From positions 13,113,501 to 13,177,500 of the forward strand of contig NC_092580.1 of NCBI RefSeq assembly GCF_037975245.1: DNA of 64,000 nt, in the 5' to 3' direction. Shown piece by piece: positions 53,001-61,514 of this stretch. The notes beneath the pieces are model-generated. The model worked only from the letters and a program-made list of their open reading frames with translations, searched no databases and had not been told where the DNA came from. The translations under genes and the position numbers were made by a program. The stretch is from Apostichopus japonicus (lineage: Eukaryota > Echinodermata > Holothuroidea > Aspidochirotida > Stichopodidae). How positions within the stretch are numbered: the first letter of the stretch is position 1; every line of letters starts with the position of its first letter.

Positions 53001-56000
53001 AATCTGGAATATTTAAAGAAACAATGTTGATGCAATGCGAGTAAAAAGTATTCTTACAATGAAAGCAAATGCTTTGAAAATCTTTCGCATAACCATTCTG
53101 TTTTTCCAAAATGTTTATTCCCAAATTGTTTAAATGCATTGAGAACTCTATTCTTGCTAAGATTCTGAGGTAGGCCACAGTGGAGTACATAGGGATGGGA
53201 GGGGGAGGGGGTGGGGAGATGGGTGGAGGGAGAAATGACTTAATTAGGACATTTTGTTTGGGATAGGTAGTTCAAAGGTATTAGTTGGGGTGCAGAAAAG
53301 TCCCTGTCATTGCTAAGATTATGAGGTAGGCCATAGTGGAGTTAAACAATATACATAGGGATGGGAAGGGAGGGGGGGGGGTGAAGGGTGGAGGGAGAAA
53401 TGACTTAATTGGGACACTTTGTTAGGGATAGGTAGTTCAAAGGTATTAATTGGGGTGCAGAAAAGTCCCTGTCATTGATAAGATTTTGAGGTAGGCCATA
53501 GTGGAGTTAAACAATATACATAGAGATGGGAAGGGAGGGGGGGGGTGAGAAGGGTGGAGGGAGAAATGACTTAATTGGGACACTTTGTTAGGGATAGGTA
53601 GTTCAAAGGTATTAATTGGGGTGCAGAAAAGTCCCTGTCATTGATAAGATTTTGAGGTAGGCCATAGTGGAGTTAAACAATATACATAGAGATAGGAAGG
53701 GAGGGGGGGGGGAGGGTGGAGGGAGAAATGACTTAATTGGGACACTTTGTTTTGGGATAGGTAGTTCAAAGGTATTAATTGGGGTGGAGAAAAGTCCCTG
53801 TCATTGAACTGATCTGGCATTTTAAAGAATTATCTCATATTCAGAGTATCCATTAATCAATAAAAAAAATAGTATTGGAAAGAAAATTGTTGTTGTCCCT
53901 CTCATTGCTAAGATATGATTTTTAGGAGTATAAAACTCATCTCACTCTGTTATAGAATGTTCGGTTCTAAATGGATGCAATATTTTGGTGGTATTTAGTG
54001 GATTTTTATTTTATGCATGTATTGATGTTCATTCTGTAAGCTGCTAAAACATGTAAAATATCAGTAGTGCTTTGTGTGTGTACTTTTTGTTGTTTTCCTA
54101 TTCCTATTGCCTTTCTTTTACTTACAAAAAGAATTAATGTGCAGTATTTTGGTGGTTCTAAGTGGATATATTTTTTATTAATGTATTTATGTTTATTCCG
54201 TCAGGCTACTATGACGTGTCTTAGCAGCTTACAGAATAAACATAAATACAATATATAATAAAAATATATCCACTTAGTACCACAGAGTGTGCATAAATTC
54301 TTTTTGTAAGCAAAAGAAGGCAACACTTGGGTTTGAACCAGGGACCTTGTGATGCATATTTTTCTCCTCTACCACCAGACCATAAGGTGGACTGCTGAAA
54401 ATGCTTTCTTTAGAAATATTTAAACATCCAGTTGTTGGGACTTAGTACTTTTTTCATCAAAACATTTTTCCCATACGGGAGGGGCCGCCCCTGAACCTTG
54501 TCAGGGGGGAGGGAATCCGCGCAACTCACCCTTCCGCGCCTGAACCTTGTCAGGGGGGAGGGGTACCGCGCAACTCACCCTTCCACGCCTGAGCCTTGTC
54601 AGGGGGAGGGGGTACCGCGCAACTCACCCTTGCCGCGGAACTCACCTTTGGAACCTTGTCAGGGTTACCTGACCCATCCGGCCAACTCCTTTTGCCAGCG
54701 AACTCCTTTTGCAGAGATTGCTCACCCAGGAATCGAACTGCCACTCCAACGATCCATTGGTAACGGTGCTGCCATTTACACCATTTTGGTTCCCAAGGCC
54801 TAAACTTCGTTTCTTATATTTATACTTCCACCTTCTCCAAAGATCATAAAAGTAAAAGCCCCAACCTGGATTCGAACCGGTGATATGGCATTTGTCTGAC
54901 ACACTCCCTTGCAGAGCACTACCAACTGTGCCATTGCATCTGTTAAGAAATATTGCTCGTTTCTAATATTTAAACCTCAGAATGGAACTTTGGAAAGATT
55001 GAAAAGATCAGAAAAGTAAAAGCCTCAACCTGGATTCGAACCGGTGGCATGGCACACTCCCTTGCAGAGCACTACCAACTGTGCCACTGCATCTGTTAAG
55101 AAATATTGCTCGTTTCTAATATTTAAACCTCAGAATGTAACTTTGGAAAGATTGAAAAGATCAGAAAAGTAAAAGCCTCAACCTGGATTCGAACCGGTGG
55201 CATGGCACACTCCCTTGCAGAGCACTACCAACTGTGCCACTGCATCTGTTAAGACATATTGCTTGTTTCTAATACTTAAACCTCAGAATGTAACTTTGGA
55301 AAGATTGAAAAGATCAGAAAAGTAAAAGCCTCAACCTGGATTTGAACCGGTGGCATGGCACACTCCCTTGCAGAACACTACCAACTGTGCCACTGCATCT
55401 GTTAAGAAATATTGCTCGTTTCTAATATTTAAACCTCAGAATGGAACTTTGGAAAGATTGAAAAGGTCAGAAAATTAAAAGCAAAAAAAAAAAAAAGCAA
55501 AATGCTATGTCTGGGATTTGAACTTTAGGAGTTTTATTGTTATGATAGCTATTGCACTGCAGTAACTGTTGAGAAATACTTGACTACAATAATGTGTGGT
55601 GACCAGTGTTAGAAACCACCTTACTGTGTCAGAATATGTTAAGTGTTTGTATTGTGTATCAAATTCCTCCAAGTAACACACTCTCTACAAGTCTTTCCAA
55701 TCCCCATCATGTACCACCTGTTTATCAATCCTGGTTTTTTAATTACTTGAAGGCAAAAGGAATCTAGCAATGTTGATGTTGTGTGTGCTTATATTATAGG
55801 TGGGTTACATTTCTATGTTCTGACTTCTCTATATTCCGACAAAAAGAAATATTTCTGGACAATTTTTTTTTCTCCAAAATATCGTTTGTACCAAGAAAAC
55901 AAGTTTTCAGACCCCAACAATTTTGTGACCAAATTTTTTTTTGGACTCGTGATTTTGGACCTAAAAATTTTGAGTGCCAAAAAATTTCGGGTCACAAGCA

Positions 56001-59000
56001 AATTTCAGTCACAAGCACTGTTTGGGTCATAAAAAACTTTGGGTCACATTTTTAAAAAAAATTTTCGTGCAAAAATTTTGGTCGGAAAAAATTTTGGTCA
56101 CAAAAAAAAAATTGGTCACATTTTGTCGGAACATAGAGACGTTGGAACATAGGGATGTCACCATATAGGTGTGATTTCGATACCCTCTTGCTTGTTAAAC
56201 TCTCTAACCTAGTTCATTGAGCGGGGGGGGGGTGGGTTAACTCCATACTTGGTATGGGGATACATCTTAATGAGTAGCAGAACCCTATTGTCAATCCTTC
56301 CCAAACTAGCTTCAAAAGTAAAGCTTGGATGAACTTTAAACTCAGTAGTTGGATCCTCCTTAGTAATTGCAAGAGCCCAGCTACATGCATTTTTCTCATA
56401 CACATATTCATATACATATAAACATATTATGCAGTATAACTTTCCATGCATAAAGCATTTAGTGCCTTATAGTATGTAGCTTCTATGCAAATATTAAAAG
56501 CAAAGACAGCATTTACATAACAGCTGGTTGCAAGATGTATAGCAATGCCTTTAAAATTAATATCCGTCCAACCATATCTTTTTTATTTTACTATAATTGA
56601 CTGTCTATGGTATTTGGCAATACAGATTTCTTCTTATTATTTTTATTAATTCTTTTAAAAAGTTGACATATTGACTCTGTATCTTGATGTTGCACATTCT
56701 GTGTATGACTTTCAAAGTAAGCATTTGCATAGGTAATATTGAACCTTTAGCCTCTAGTGACCACACCCTTTAAGATAACTTGTAACATTGACAAATTCTT
56801 CCAATTATGTTGTATATTAAGAGAGGCTTAAAATATGTCTATTAAAGCAGAAACTACAAGATTCATATCTTGCTTCTTCCACAATCCTGTCATTCATGTT
56901 AGGCATGTATTAACAAGCTCCTGAAGATGATTTTAAGTATGTCACCGTTCGTATTGATCCAGAGTTTGCTCAGAAGGACATGATAGCTTATACCATTACA
57001 CAGTATAACCTTCTCATGTTTTAGCTCATCCTATGCATCTGATGTATCAGCTATATAAAGCTTGAAAAAGAAAAACGGGGGCAATTTATTCTAGCAAATG
57101 ACGTTAGTCTCCAAATGCCACGTTTGTTCTTGTCTTGTTTTGGGAGGAAAGGAAGGAGTCGGAGGGGGGGGGGGGGGGGGATGGAGGTGTGGAAATTGTT
57201 TCTTCAACTAATAAAGGAAGTAGTAACTGACAATCGTGAAATTTATGGACGCAGCAGACGACACTCGATTCAAACTAAATTGAAGCAAATTAGATCCTGG
57301 GTTTAGTGATTTGTTTTTCTTTTCCTAGATATTTTTTGTCCAAACTTTGAGCTGTGCAAAATGCCAGATTGTATATATTAAACAAATTATTCAGAGCCTT
57401 GAAAGAGAAACTTGGGACTATGTAGTAGTCAGTTGGAGGAAGTACTTGGTAAATTATATGTCATATTTGCAACGAAACTGAATCGGCTGGTCTCGTAAGT
57501 AGTTTGAAAAAAAAATAGTGCAAAGACCTTTAATAGCTTTCACTTGAAGGACAACTTTTGGAATGTGTCTTCTTATAGTCAATCAAAATTTGTCCATCTA
57601 ATATTCTGAGCATCATAAAAATTACTCCTGTAGGTTTGGTATGAAATTGTGGACCAACCCTAAAGTCTAGTATACATTTGTAAGAATTGAGGCTGAAAAC
57701 TGTTTTTTCATAGATTTGTTTGGGAGAATTTCTATGATATGTGTCAAATTTGTTAGCGCAATTAAAGATGAAAGACTTTGTCAATTGTTCATCTATATCT
57801 GAACTATTGTAACATTAATTAAGTAAATATTAATTAGTAATTAGTTAAGTAAATATGATTGGTGAGAGAAATATTGGTAAATGAAATGTAACCAGTTGAT
57901 TCAAATTTTTCCTTTACTGTTTTTCTTTACAGTAGATTGATCTAAACTTGACAAATTCATGTTTGGAAACTCGTAGGAAGCAGGAAATTAATTTATTATA
58001 CACTCTTCAAAACTGACTTTAAAACTGTTGAATTTCATCAAAACTCATTCCTTGTGGTACTTAATAAAACATTTTTTTTTTTGTTTCTTCTTACATCACC
58101 AAAGTAACCATCCTTTGTGTTAAGAAATGAAAGTTCATTATAATCACTAGACTTTTTGACGCCCCCTTAATTACAATTTTCCTTGCTTTCCCCTCTCTCC
58201 TTGCCCCCTCCAACCCCCCCCCCCCCACATGTATCTCATTTATAATTTAAAACAAATGATATAAAAGCCTCCCTGAGGTTAGCTTCTGCTATAAATGGTG
58301 CTCTAAATATTTAATCCCCCCTTCTTCTTTTTTCCTTCACTTCTGCAGGATGGAACGGAGGCAGAGAAAGAAGTTTCTAGGATCAGTAAAGGGCAGTATT
58401 TTGGAGGTATGACATTTCTCTTTCTCTCCTATTTCTGTTCTTGTCAGAAAGCTGGTGTCATTTTCAACTAGGTTTGGAGTAGCTAAGAAAATGTGTTTGT
58501 TGTTTGTTGGGGGGGGGGGGGCATTCGGAAATCTTTTGTATCATTTTGTATGATGAAATATAGTGGAGACACAAGTTTGCGGTAACTTCTTCTTCTTTGG
58601 TATTCCCCTAAACATTACTCAAGTCTGCAATGAAAGTATGTCCACACTTGCACGGTTGTGAGCAAGGATGTGGGTAACTGGGTGCCCAAAGATGTCATTA
58701 ATATGCATAAATCAAACAAAAATCTCCCAAGATTTTGTCAATGAACTTCTGTTAAGGAAGGAGAAAGGTGTGATCACTCCAAGGAATAAGCAAATATGAA
58801 ACCATGCCTATACCTCGTGACAATTTCATTTCCATATTTGTATAGCTCAACGATGACATTGTTAATTCAAGTCCACACCAAGAAACCATACTCGCTCGTC
58901 TTCCCCGAAGTTCGAAGATGGTTTGGTACAAAAATTAGTGCATCTGATGAGACTAATATCAAAGAAAAAGTCTTCTTGATTTGGTTTTTAATAATGTCTA

Positions 59001-61514
59001 TTATGCCATTTTTGTTGATTTTAAGTAAAATGTTTTTGCTTTTTGTGGTTTACTTTTGGACAGAACTTGCCCTCCTCACCAACAAGCCAAGAGCAGCATC
59101 AATCTATGCAGTAGGTGATGTTAAGTGTGCTTGTGAGTATCTCATCAGACAACTATAACTTTTTCCTATTTCATCCATGTAATCTCACCTTTATCAAGGC
59201 TAATGGCGTGTAAACGTCACTTAATGATCAGCTACATCACACGTTCGCACCAGTCACATGTCAGTCAATAACACATGTGTAAGGATACTTTAAATTAACA
59301 GATGGACAACGCGCACACGTGAGACTTCCTTATCTTTACTTCTTCCTATATGATGTCTTGAGTCCATTTCTGTCATTGGGTAGTACTACATTCAGAATTA
59401 GGGTTGCAGCATGTGAACTGGGGTACCAAATATACACTCCCGATCGGGCAGTTGACCTTTCATCATTCATGCCCACCCCTGGTTTAGTACATTTGACACA
59501 TACATCCTTCAGACGTCTTCACATCTGGTGAGTCTATTAGTGCTCCATACCTCCCCCCCCCCTCCCCCACCTATTTCAGAATATTTTTGGCAATATTAAA
59601 CTGTAAGCTACCATGAAAAATTCTCTTTGATTTAAATGCAACAATATTTATACAAATCTTAATCTCATAGCTTGACAGTATTTGCACCTACCTTGCAAAG
59701 ACGATTAAGAAGTATTTCACAAATGTACAAAATTAATGCAATCCCTAGTAATAGATTTTTATCTCGGTTTTGAATAATAAGAGGGATGACAATAGAATGC
59801 TCCCCCCAAAAATGTTTAGTAGAAACTTGTATTGGAAATTTACCTTAACCGCTCCTGGGGGTCTCTCTTCTACTTTGATGTTCTCGTTTAATGGACAAAT
59901 TTGCCAAACCTGTGACATTCAATTGAACGCAAATTATGGGCAAATCCTTTCACGAGAGAAAGAAGAAGGAAGGAAAAGTTGTATATGTCGCTGCTGTGCA
60001 TGTGAACGAGCGACGGTAGATTTGAAGTATCCCCAGGGTTAAGAAAGGTTGCTGGCCTCTCACAATCCCGAGCTATCAGATCGTGAATCCAGGGCGGCCT
60101 CACGTCCGCCGTAGGAGAGAGTGATGAATGACGTTTGCAGATTTTTCAGATACATTTAAAATAGGTTACCTTGTGTAATTATGACAGTGGCCACGTCAGA
60201 GCACGTTAAAAGCAAAGAACGGGAAAAACAAGACGAAGAAGAAGATATACAGGTGGTAGTCTCCCTTCACAGTAATGGTCGGTCTTGGCTATTGCAACAA
60301 CGTCGCTACTACAAGTTGTGGCACGTTTTTATTATAGCAGAGGTGGGGGGTGGGTGGGGGGAGATTATATGAATGTATATTGTCGTAGAAAAGCATTGGG
60401 AACCAAACGGTAGAACGGCGTAGGTTTGGTATGAAAGCGGAGAGTCAAGTTTGATTGTACATATATTGGGAGACGGGAAAGATGACCATGTGAGAACCTG
60501 GTGAAGTTAAAATGGAAGAGTTATCATAGAAGTAAAAGAAAGTTCTAAAACACAAAACAAGGAGTTGAGGTATTTGCAGGGTTTCAATAATGCCTAATTA
60601 AAGTCCAAACAATTTGAAAGTCATACAGTCTGGTAAAGTGTAAAAGTAAATGTCAAAAGTCATAGAAAATGGGGAATTGAGAGACCCGTATAGTTTGATG
60701 AAAGGAGCGACGCTATAGCCTCGTTAGTTCCCTTCAGTCATCAACCCAGAGAATTGTAAATTAAAACTTCTTAACAGAGACAGGAAATCTGACTTGTTTG
60801 ATGGATACTGAGGTCCAGGAGAGGATTCATACCCTGAACGACTATTAACCGTATCCACTGATATATATGTACCCCGAGACGGGACCTCAATGAAAAGTTG
60901 CATTTGATATCTAGCTGAGAGGTCCAGTCTTGAGTTTGAGGATCTCGCTGAAGTGAGAACGGAACTAGCTATGAACTAGCTACGTTTTTGCAAGACCGTC
61001 TGCTTGCCAAGTGCAATCTCGGAGAGGTGTGAAATGTCATCACCTCTGCTGATGGGAAATACATTTTACGACCACGGGAGAAACTCACGACACATATCGG
61101 ATAGGCTAAGGATGTTTAAGAATTATAGAAAACAAAAAGGGAAGGTTACCTTGAAGTTTTCGGCAGATGCACAAAGCAAATTCCAAGTTGGGATTTTTGT
61201 GTGTCTGTGTGTGTTAAACAAGCTGATCAAATTTCTTTTATTGGAAGTTAAAAGTGAGAGGGCTCAACGTTTTAATCGTAGCAGGATCTTCTATGAAGGC
61301 AAACTGAAATGAAACCAAAGAGAATACTGAGCCATTTGCAGTAGATATTTGCAGTTTTGTTAGTTTTTAAATACTTTTTAATTTCTCTCATTTTTCAGTC
61401 CTGGAGGTGGGTGCATTCGAGCGTCTGCTGGGTCCGTGTAAGGACATCATGTCGAGAAACATCGAGCATTACAAAGAAGAACAAAAACGCTTATTTGGCC
61501 AGGAGTTGGACTAA
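20011..61514 (+). CDS. PRKAR2: cAMP-dependent protein kinase type II regulatory subunit (PKA RII), C-terminal 249 residues in nine exons
   Basis: This subunit holds the PKA catalytic subunit inactive and releases it when cAMP binds; RII forms are usually tethered by AKAP anchors. Joining exons 20011-20052, 27590-27654, 29540-29696, 30424-30525, 41887-41961, 44477-44542, 58349-58406, 59064-59132 and 61399-61514 gives one open frame of 249 codons plus TAA. Residues about 1-120 form cAMP domain A, with cassette [15 protein letters not shown] at 61-75 (Glu63 and Arg72 are the ribose and phosphate contacts by family knowledge). Residues about 121-235 form domain B, with cassette [15 protein letters not shown] at 187-201 (Glu189, Arg198). 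The MYNTPRAAT and TNKPRAAS wording fits RII rather than RI. The tail has the family LLGPC motif and ends in GQELD. The docking domain and inhibitor segment are not seen and should lie upstream. Exon structure is inferred from splice sites and homology, without transcript data. Confidence 0.95.
20398..20660. repeat. Minisatellite of CTTTATATATC(T/C)-CACCCC units
   Basis: About twelve imperfect units of roughly 21-23 bp alternating TTTATATATC with TTCATCCC or CACACCCC. They create a spurious Tyr/Pro/Phe-rich frame. Confidence 0.9.
23463..23961 (+). pseudogene. Decayed retrotransposon pieces: zinc-knuckle-like segment and C-terminal tail
   Basis: Near 23463 the frame reads [17 protein letters not shown], a knuckle-like pattern matching the copy at the window start. 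At 23782-23961 a 59-codon frame contains [14 protein letters not shown], then [17 protein letters not shown], and ends TAA. C-x5-H-x4-C with the preceding Cys resembles the zinc-binding end found after reverse transcriptase in non-LTR elements. The family is not assigned. Confidence 0.4.
24042..25204. mobile_element. hAT-type non-autonomous element with perfect 8-bp target duplication
   Basis: The left end is TAGTGTTTACACGGGT. The right end, read on the minus strand, is TAGTGTTTGCACGGGT (15 of 16 identical). ATGTATGT flanks both sides (24034-24041 and 25205-25212), the 8-bp duplication expected of hAT insertion. The subterminal regions carry CCGGGTACCCGG palindromes. The interior holds an imperfect tandem array with CCTAACACCACACTAAGTCA landmarks at 24608, 24740, 24869 and 25039 (spacings 132, 129 and 170). 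There is no transposase. Confidence 0.85.
26814..27025. repeat. 21-bp minisatellite (GATGTGTTATGGTTGCATGGG), ~10 units
   Basis: Nearly identical tandem copies, one of them slightly shortened. All three forward frames stay open through it and encode false repeats such as MCYGCMG. Confidence 0.95.
27138..27365. mobile_element. Small hAT-like MITE remnant (~228 bp)
   Basis: The left end CAGGGGCGGCCAAACCG resembles common hAT ends. The right end GTTTGGCTATCCTCC is a decayed inverted copy. GGCTC and AGCTC words follow each end. The target duplication is not clear. Confidence 0.4.
27590..27654 (+). CDS. PRKAR2: PKA RII exon (visible exon 2): cAMP domain A, first beta strands
   Basis: A 65-nt exon encoding residues 15-35 plus two bases of codon 36. 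It reads [21 protein letters not shown], the highly conserved [10 protein letters not shown] stretch of RII domain A. The acceptor is CCAACCCAG and the donor GTGAGT. It ends in phase 2, and the missing base is supplied by the next exon. Confidence 0.95.
27655..29539 (+). other. PKA RII intron 2 (1.9 kb)
   Basis: No gene or clear element. It contains poly-C runs (13 C at 28380-28392) and T-rich tracts. Confidence 0.8.
29540..29696 (+). CDS. PRKAR2: PKA RII exon (visible exon 3): phosphate-binding cassette A
   Basis: A 157-nt exon encoding the end of codon 36 and residues 37-88. It opens with GTFDIL and contains [15 protein letters not shown] followed by IVAS, which is cAMP-binding cassette A with its Glu and Arg intact. 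The acceptor is TTTTGACAG and the donor GTAAGG. The exon matches one unbroken frame and shows no damage. Confidence 0.97.
29697..30423 (+). other. PKA RII intron 3 (727 bp)
   Basis: Contains a G/A-rich simple tract at about 29748-29830 (GGGA, GGAC repeats). Otherwise nothing recognised. Confidence 0.85.
30424..30525 (+). CDS. PRKAR2: PKA RII exon (visible exon 4): link from domain A to domain B
   Basis: A 102-nt phase-0 exon encoding residues 89-122, from [18 protein letters not shown] to [12 protein letters not shown]. This is the hinge helix between the two cAMP domains; the family form is FRRIIVKN ... KSLE. The acceptor is CACCCAG and the donor GTGAGA. A TCTG-rich simple repeat begins about 15 nt into the next intron. 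Confidence 0.96.
30526..41886 (+). other. PKA RII intron 4 (11.4 kb)
   Basis: No gene or complete mobile element identified. It opens with a TCTG simple repeat (30541-30600). Many 8-14 nt poly-G or poly-C runs are present, for example 36499-36511 and 38125-38138. A DR4-type AGGTCA pair lies at 40017-40032. Confidence 0.7.
30541..30625. repeat. (TCTG)n/(TC)n/(TG)n simple repeat
   Basis: Imperfect TCTG units grading into TC and then TGTG, starting 15 nt after the exon 4 donor. Confidence 0.9.
41887..41961 (+). CDS. PRKAR2: PKA RII exon (visible exon 5): start of cAMP domain B
   Basis: A 75-nt phase-0 exon encoding residues 123-147. It opens [20 protein letters not shown] and ends CIISQ, aligning with the family segment SERMKIVDVI...DGERIITQ. 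The acceptor is CAATTTTTCAG and the donor GTATGG. It is less conserved than the cassette exons but the position and phase fit exactly. Confidence 0.93.
41962..44476 (+). other. PKA RII intron 5 (2.5 kb)
   Basis: Contains a copy of the AGGTCA-bearing repeat family at about 42068-42450 and an AT microsatellite at 43114-43145. No gene is supported. Confidence 0.75.
42068..42450. repeat. Dispersed AGGTCA-bearing repeat, copy 1
   Basis: Shares landmarks with 51540-52110 and 56216-56370: AAAGTAAAGCTTGG(A/T)TGA, ACTTGGTA.G.GGAT, AGAACCCTA and GTCAAAGGTCA. It holds a DR4 pair AGGTCA-CCAG-AGGTCA at 42088-42103. Confidence 0.6.
44477..44542 (+). CDS. PRKAR2: PKA RII exon (visible exon 6): cAMP domain B, beta strands
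   Basis: A 66-nt phase-0 exon encoding residues 148-169. It begins [19 protein letters not shown] and ends KNT, the counterpart of GEKADSFYIIESGEVSILI in vertebrate RII. The acceptor is TTTCACTCTAG and the donor GTAAGT. Confidence 0.94.
45840..47570. repeat. Complex tandem array with TCTCATCATGTTGAGTTAA units
   Basis: The landmark occurs at about 46481, 46652, 46822 and 46993 (period 170-171 bp), each followed by ATGCAACCGGAGTACTTCATCC and then CTATATATAACACTTCTCACC. From about 47090 the unit changes to about 236 bp, with duplicated GAGTTTAAAGAAGTTCATCTC at 47092 and 47327. Decayed partial copies extend left to about 45840. The array is strongly pyrimidine-rich on the + strand. Confidence 0.88.
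51540..52110. repeat. Dispersed AGGTCA-bearing repeat, copy 2 (about four tandem units of 138-150 bp)
   Basis: Unit landmark CTTCATATTTGGT recurs near 51550, 51688 and 51982. Units include GTTTTCTGTGGAGGTCAAAGG. Direct repeats of AGGTCA are spaced by 4 (51631-51646) and by 1 (51753-51765, 51897-51909). Confidence 0.75.
53167..53810. repeat. ~165-bp tandem array, about four units
   Basis: The landmark GAGGTAGGCCATAGTGGAG begins at 53167, 53323, 53488 and 53654. Each unit has a poly-G block, GGAGGGAGAAATGACTTAAT and a TAGTTCAAAGGTATTA segment. The last three units are nearly identical, which suggests recent expansion. Confidence 0.92.
54121..54310. repeat. Large palindrome (arms ~80 bp, spacer ~30 bp)
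   Basis: The left arm 54121-54201 begins CTTACAAAAAGAATTAATG. The right arm 54232-54310 ends CATAAATTCTTTTTGTAAG and is its imperfect reverse complement. A third related copy lies at about 53960-54070. It resembles a foldback or inverted duplicate of a small mobile element. Confidence 0.75.
54321..54395 (-). repeat. tRNA-like sequence (tRNA pseudogene or SINE head)
   Basis: On the minus strand, TGGTCTGGTGGTAGAG (A-box-like) is followed at the right distance by the B box GGTTCAAACCC. The acceptor stem does not pair, so it is not an intact tRNA. Confidence 0.55.
54493..54670. repeat. 49-bp GC-rich tandem repeat, about 3.5 units
   Basis: Units starting GA(A/G)CCTTGTCAGGGGG at 54493, 54542, 54591 and 54651 each carry CCGCGCAACTCACCCTT. 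This is the most GC-rich tract of the window, embedded in AT-rich DNA. Confidence 0.9.
54715..54790 (-). repeat. Second, different tRNA-like sequence
   Basis: The minus strand has A box TGGTGTAAATGG (54772-54783) with a pairing D stem, and B box AGTTCGATTCC (54729-54739). T and acceptor stems do not pair well, so it is a pseudogene or SINE-derived. Confidence 0.55.
54847..55480 (-). repeat. 153-bp tandem array, each unit holding a tRNA-like sequence
   Basis: TTAAGA(A/C)ATATTGCT recurs at 54942, 55096, 55249 and 55402 (154, 153 and 153 bp). Each unit, on the minus strand, carries a perfect A box TGGCACAGTTGG and B box GGTTCGAATCC about 33 nt apart, with a fully pairing D stem (GCAC/GTGC). The B box of the last full unit has one change. 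The anticodon arm and acceptor stem are not tRNA-like, so these are tRNA-derived (SINE-like) units rather than tRNA genes. Confidence 0.85.
55799..56162. mobile_element. 364-bp MITE with ~42-bp inverted ends
   Basis: The left end (GGTGGGTTACAT, then CTATGTTCTGAC) and the right end read on the minus strand (GGTGACATCCCTATGTTCC) are imperfect inverted repeats meeting at TATTCCGAC/TGTTCCGAC. ATA flanks both sides, which would fit a 3-bp target duplication. The interior is tandem-like GGTCACAAAAATTT wording with no coding capacity. Confidence 0.7.
56216..56370. repeat. Dispersed AGGTCA-family repeat, copy 3 (short)
   Basis: Shares AACTCCATACTTGGTATGGG, GAGTAGCAGAACCCTATTG and AAAGTAAAGCTTGGATGAAC with the copies at 42068 and 51540. 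It lacks an AGGTCA pair. Confidence 0.6.
58349..58406 (+). CDS. PRKAR2: PKA RII exon (visible exon 7): entry to cassette B
   Basis: A 58-nt exon encoding residues 170-188 plus the first base of Glu189. It reads [19 protein letters not shown], the loop and strand leading into the second phosphate-binding cassette. The acceptor is CACTTCTGCAG and the donor GTATGA. The intron splits the codon of the cAMP-binding Glu in cassette B. The loop before KGQYFG is shorter than in vertebrate RII. Confidence 0.94.
58407..59063 (+). other. PKA RII intron 7 (657 bp)
   Basis: Nothing recognised besides a poly-G run at about 58510-58521. Confidence 0.85.
59064..59132 (+). CDS. PRKAR2: PKA RII exon (visible exon 8): phosphate-binding cassette B
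   Basis: A 69-nt exon completing Glu189 and encoding residues 190-211, [18 protein letters not shown] then VKCA, plus the first base of Phe212. The TNKPRAAS...YAVGDVKC wording is diagnostic of RII site B. The acceptor is TTTTGGACAG and the donor GTGAGT. Intron 7 before it is short (657 nt). Confidence 0.96.
59133..61398 (+). other. PKA RII intron 8 (2.3 kb)
   Basis: No gene is supported. A degenerate hammerhead-like motif lies at 61264-61302, about 100 nt before the last exon. Confidence 0.8.
61399..61514 (+). CDS. PRKAR2: PKA RII exon (visible exon 9): C-terminal helices and stop
   Basis: A 116-nt last exon encoding the end of Phe212 and residues 213-249, then TAA. It contains [20 protein letters not shown], matching the family C-terminal capping helix, and ends FGQELD. 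The acceptor is a long pyrimidine tract ending TTTTTCAG. Confidence 0.96.

Larger units (their letters stand above)
44543..58348 (+). other. PKA RII intron 6 (13.8 kb), repeat-rich
   Basis: The largest visible intron. Its arrays and elements are listed separately. The open frames near 47654 and 49414 have no recognised domain and lie in pyrimidine-rich or ordinary intronic DNA. Confidence 0.75.

Noticed and set aside
54847-55480. Functional tRNA genes
   Set aside because: A and B boxes are good, but acceptor stems do not pair and the anticodon loop lacks the usual T33 and a clear anticodon.
54847-55480. CRISPR-like array
   Set aside because: The whole 153-bp unit is repeated with no unique spacers, and the host is eukaryotic.
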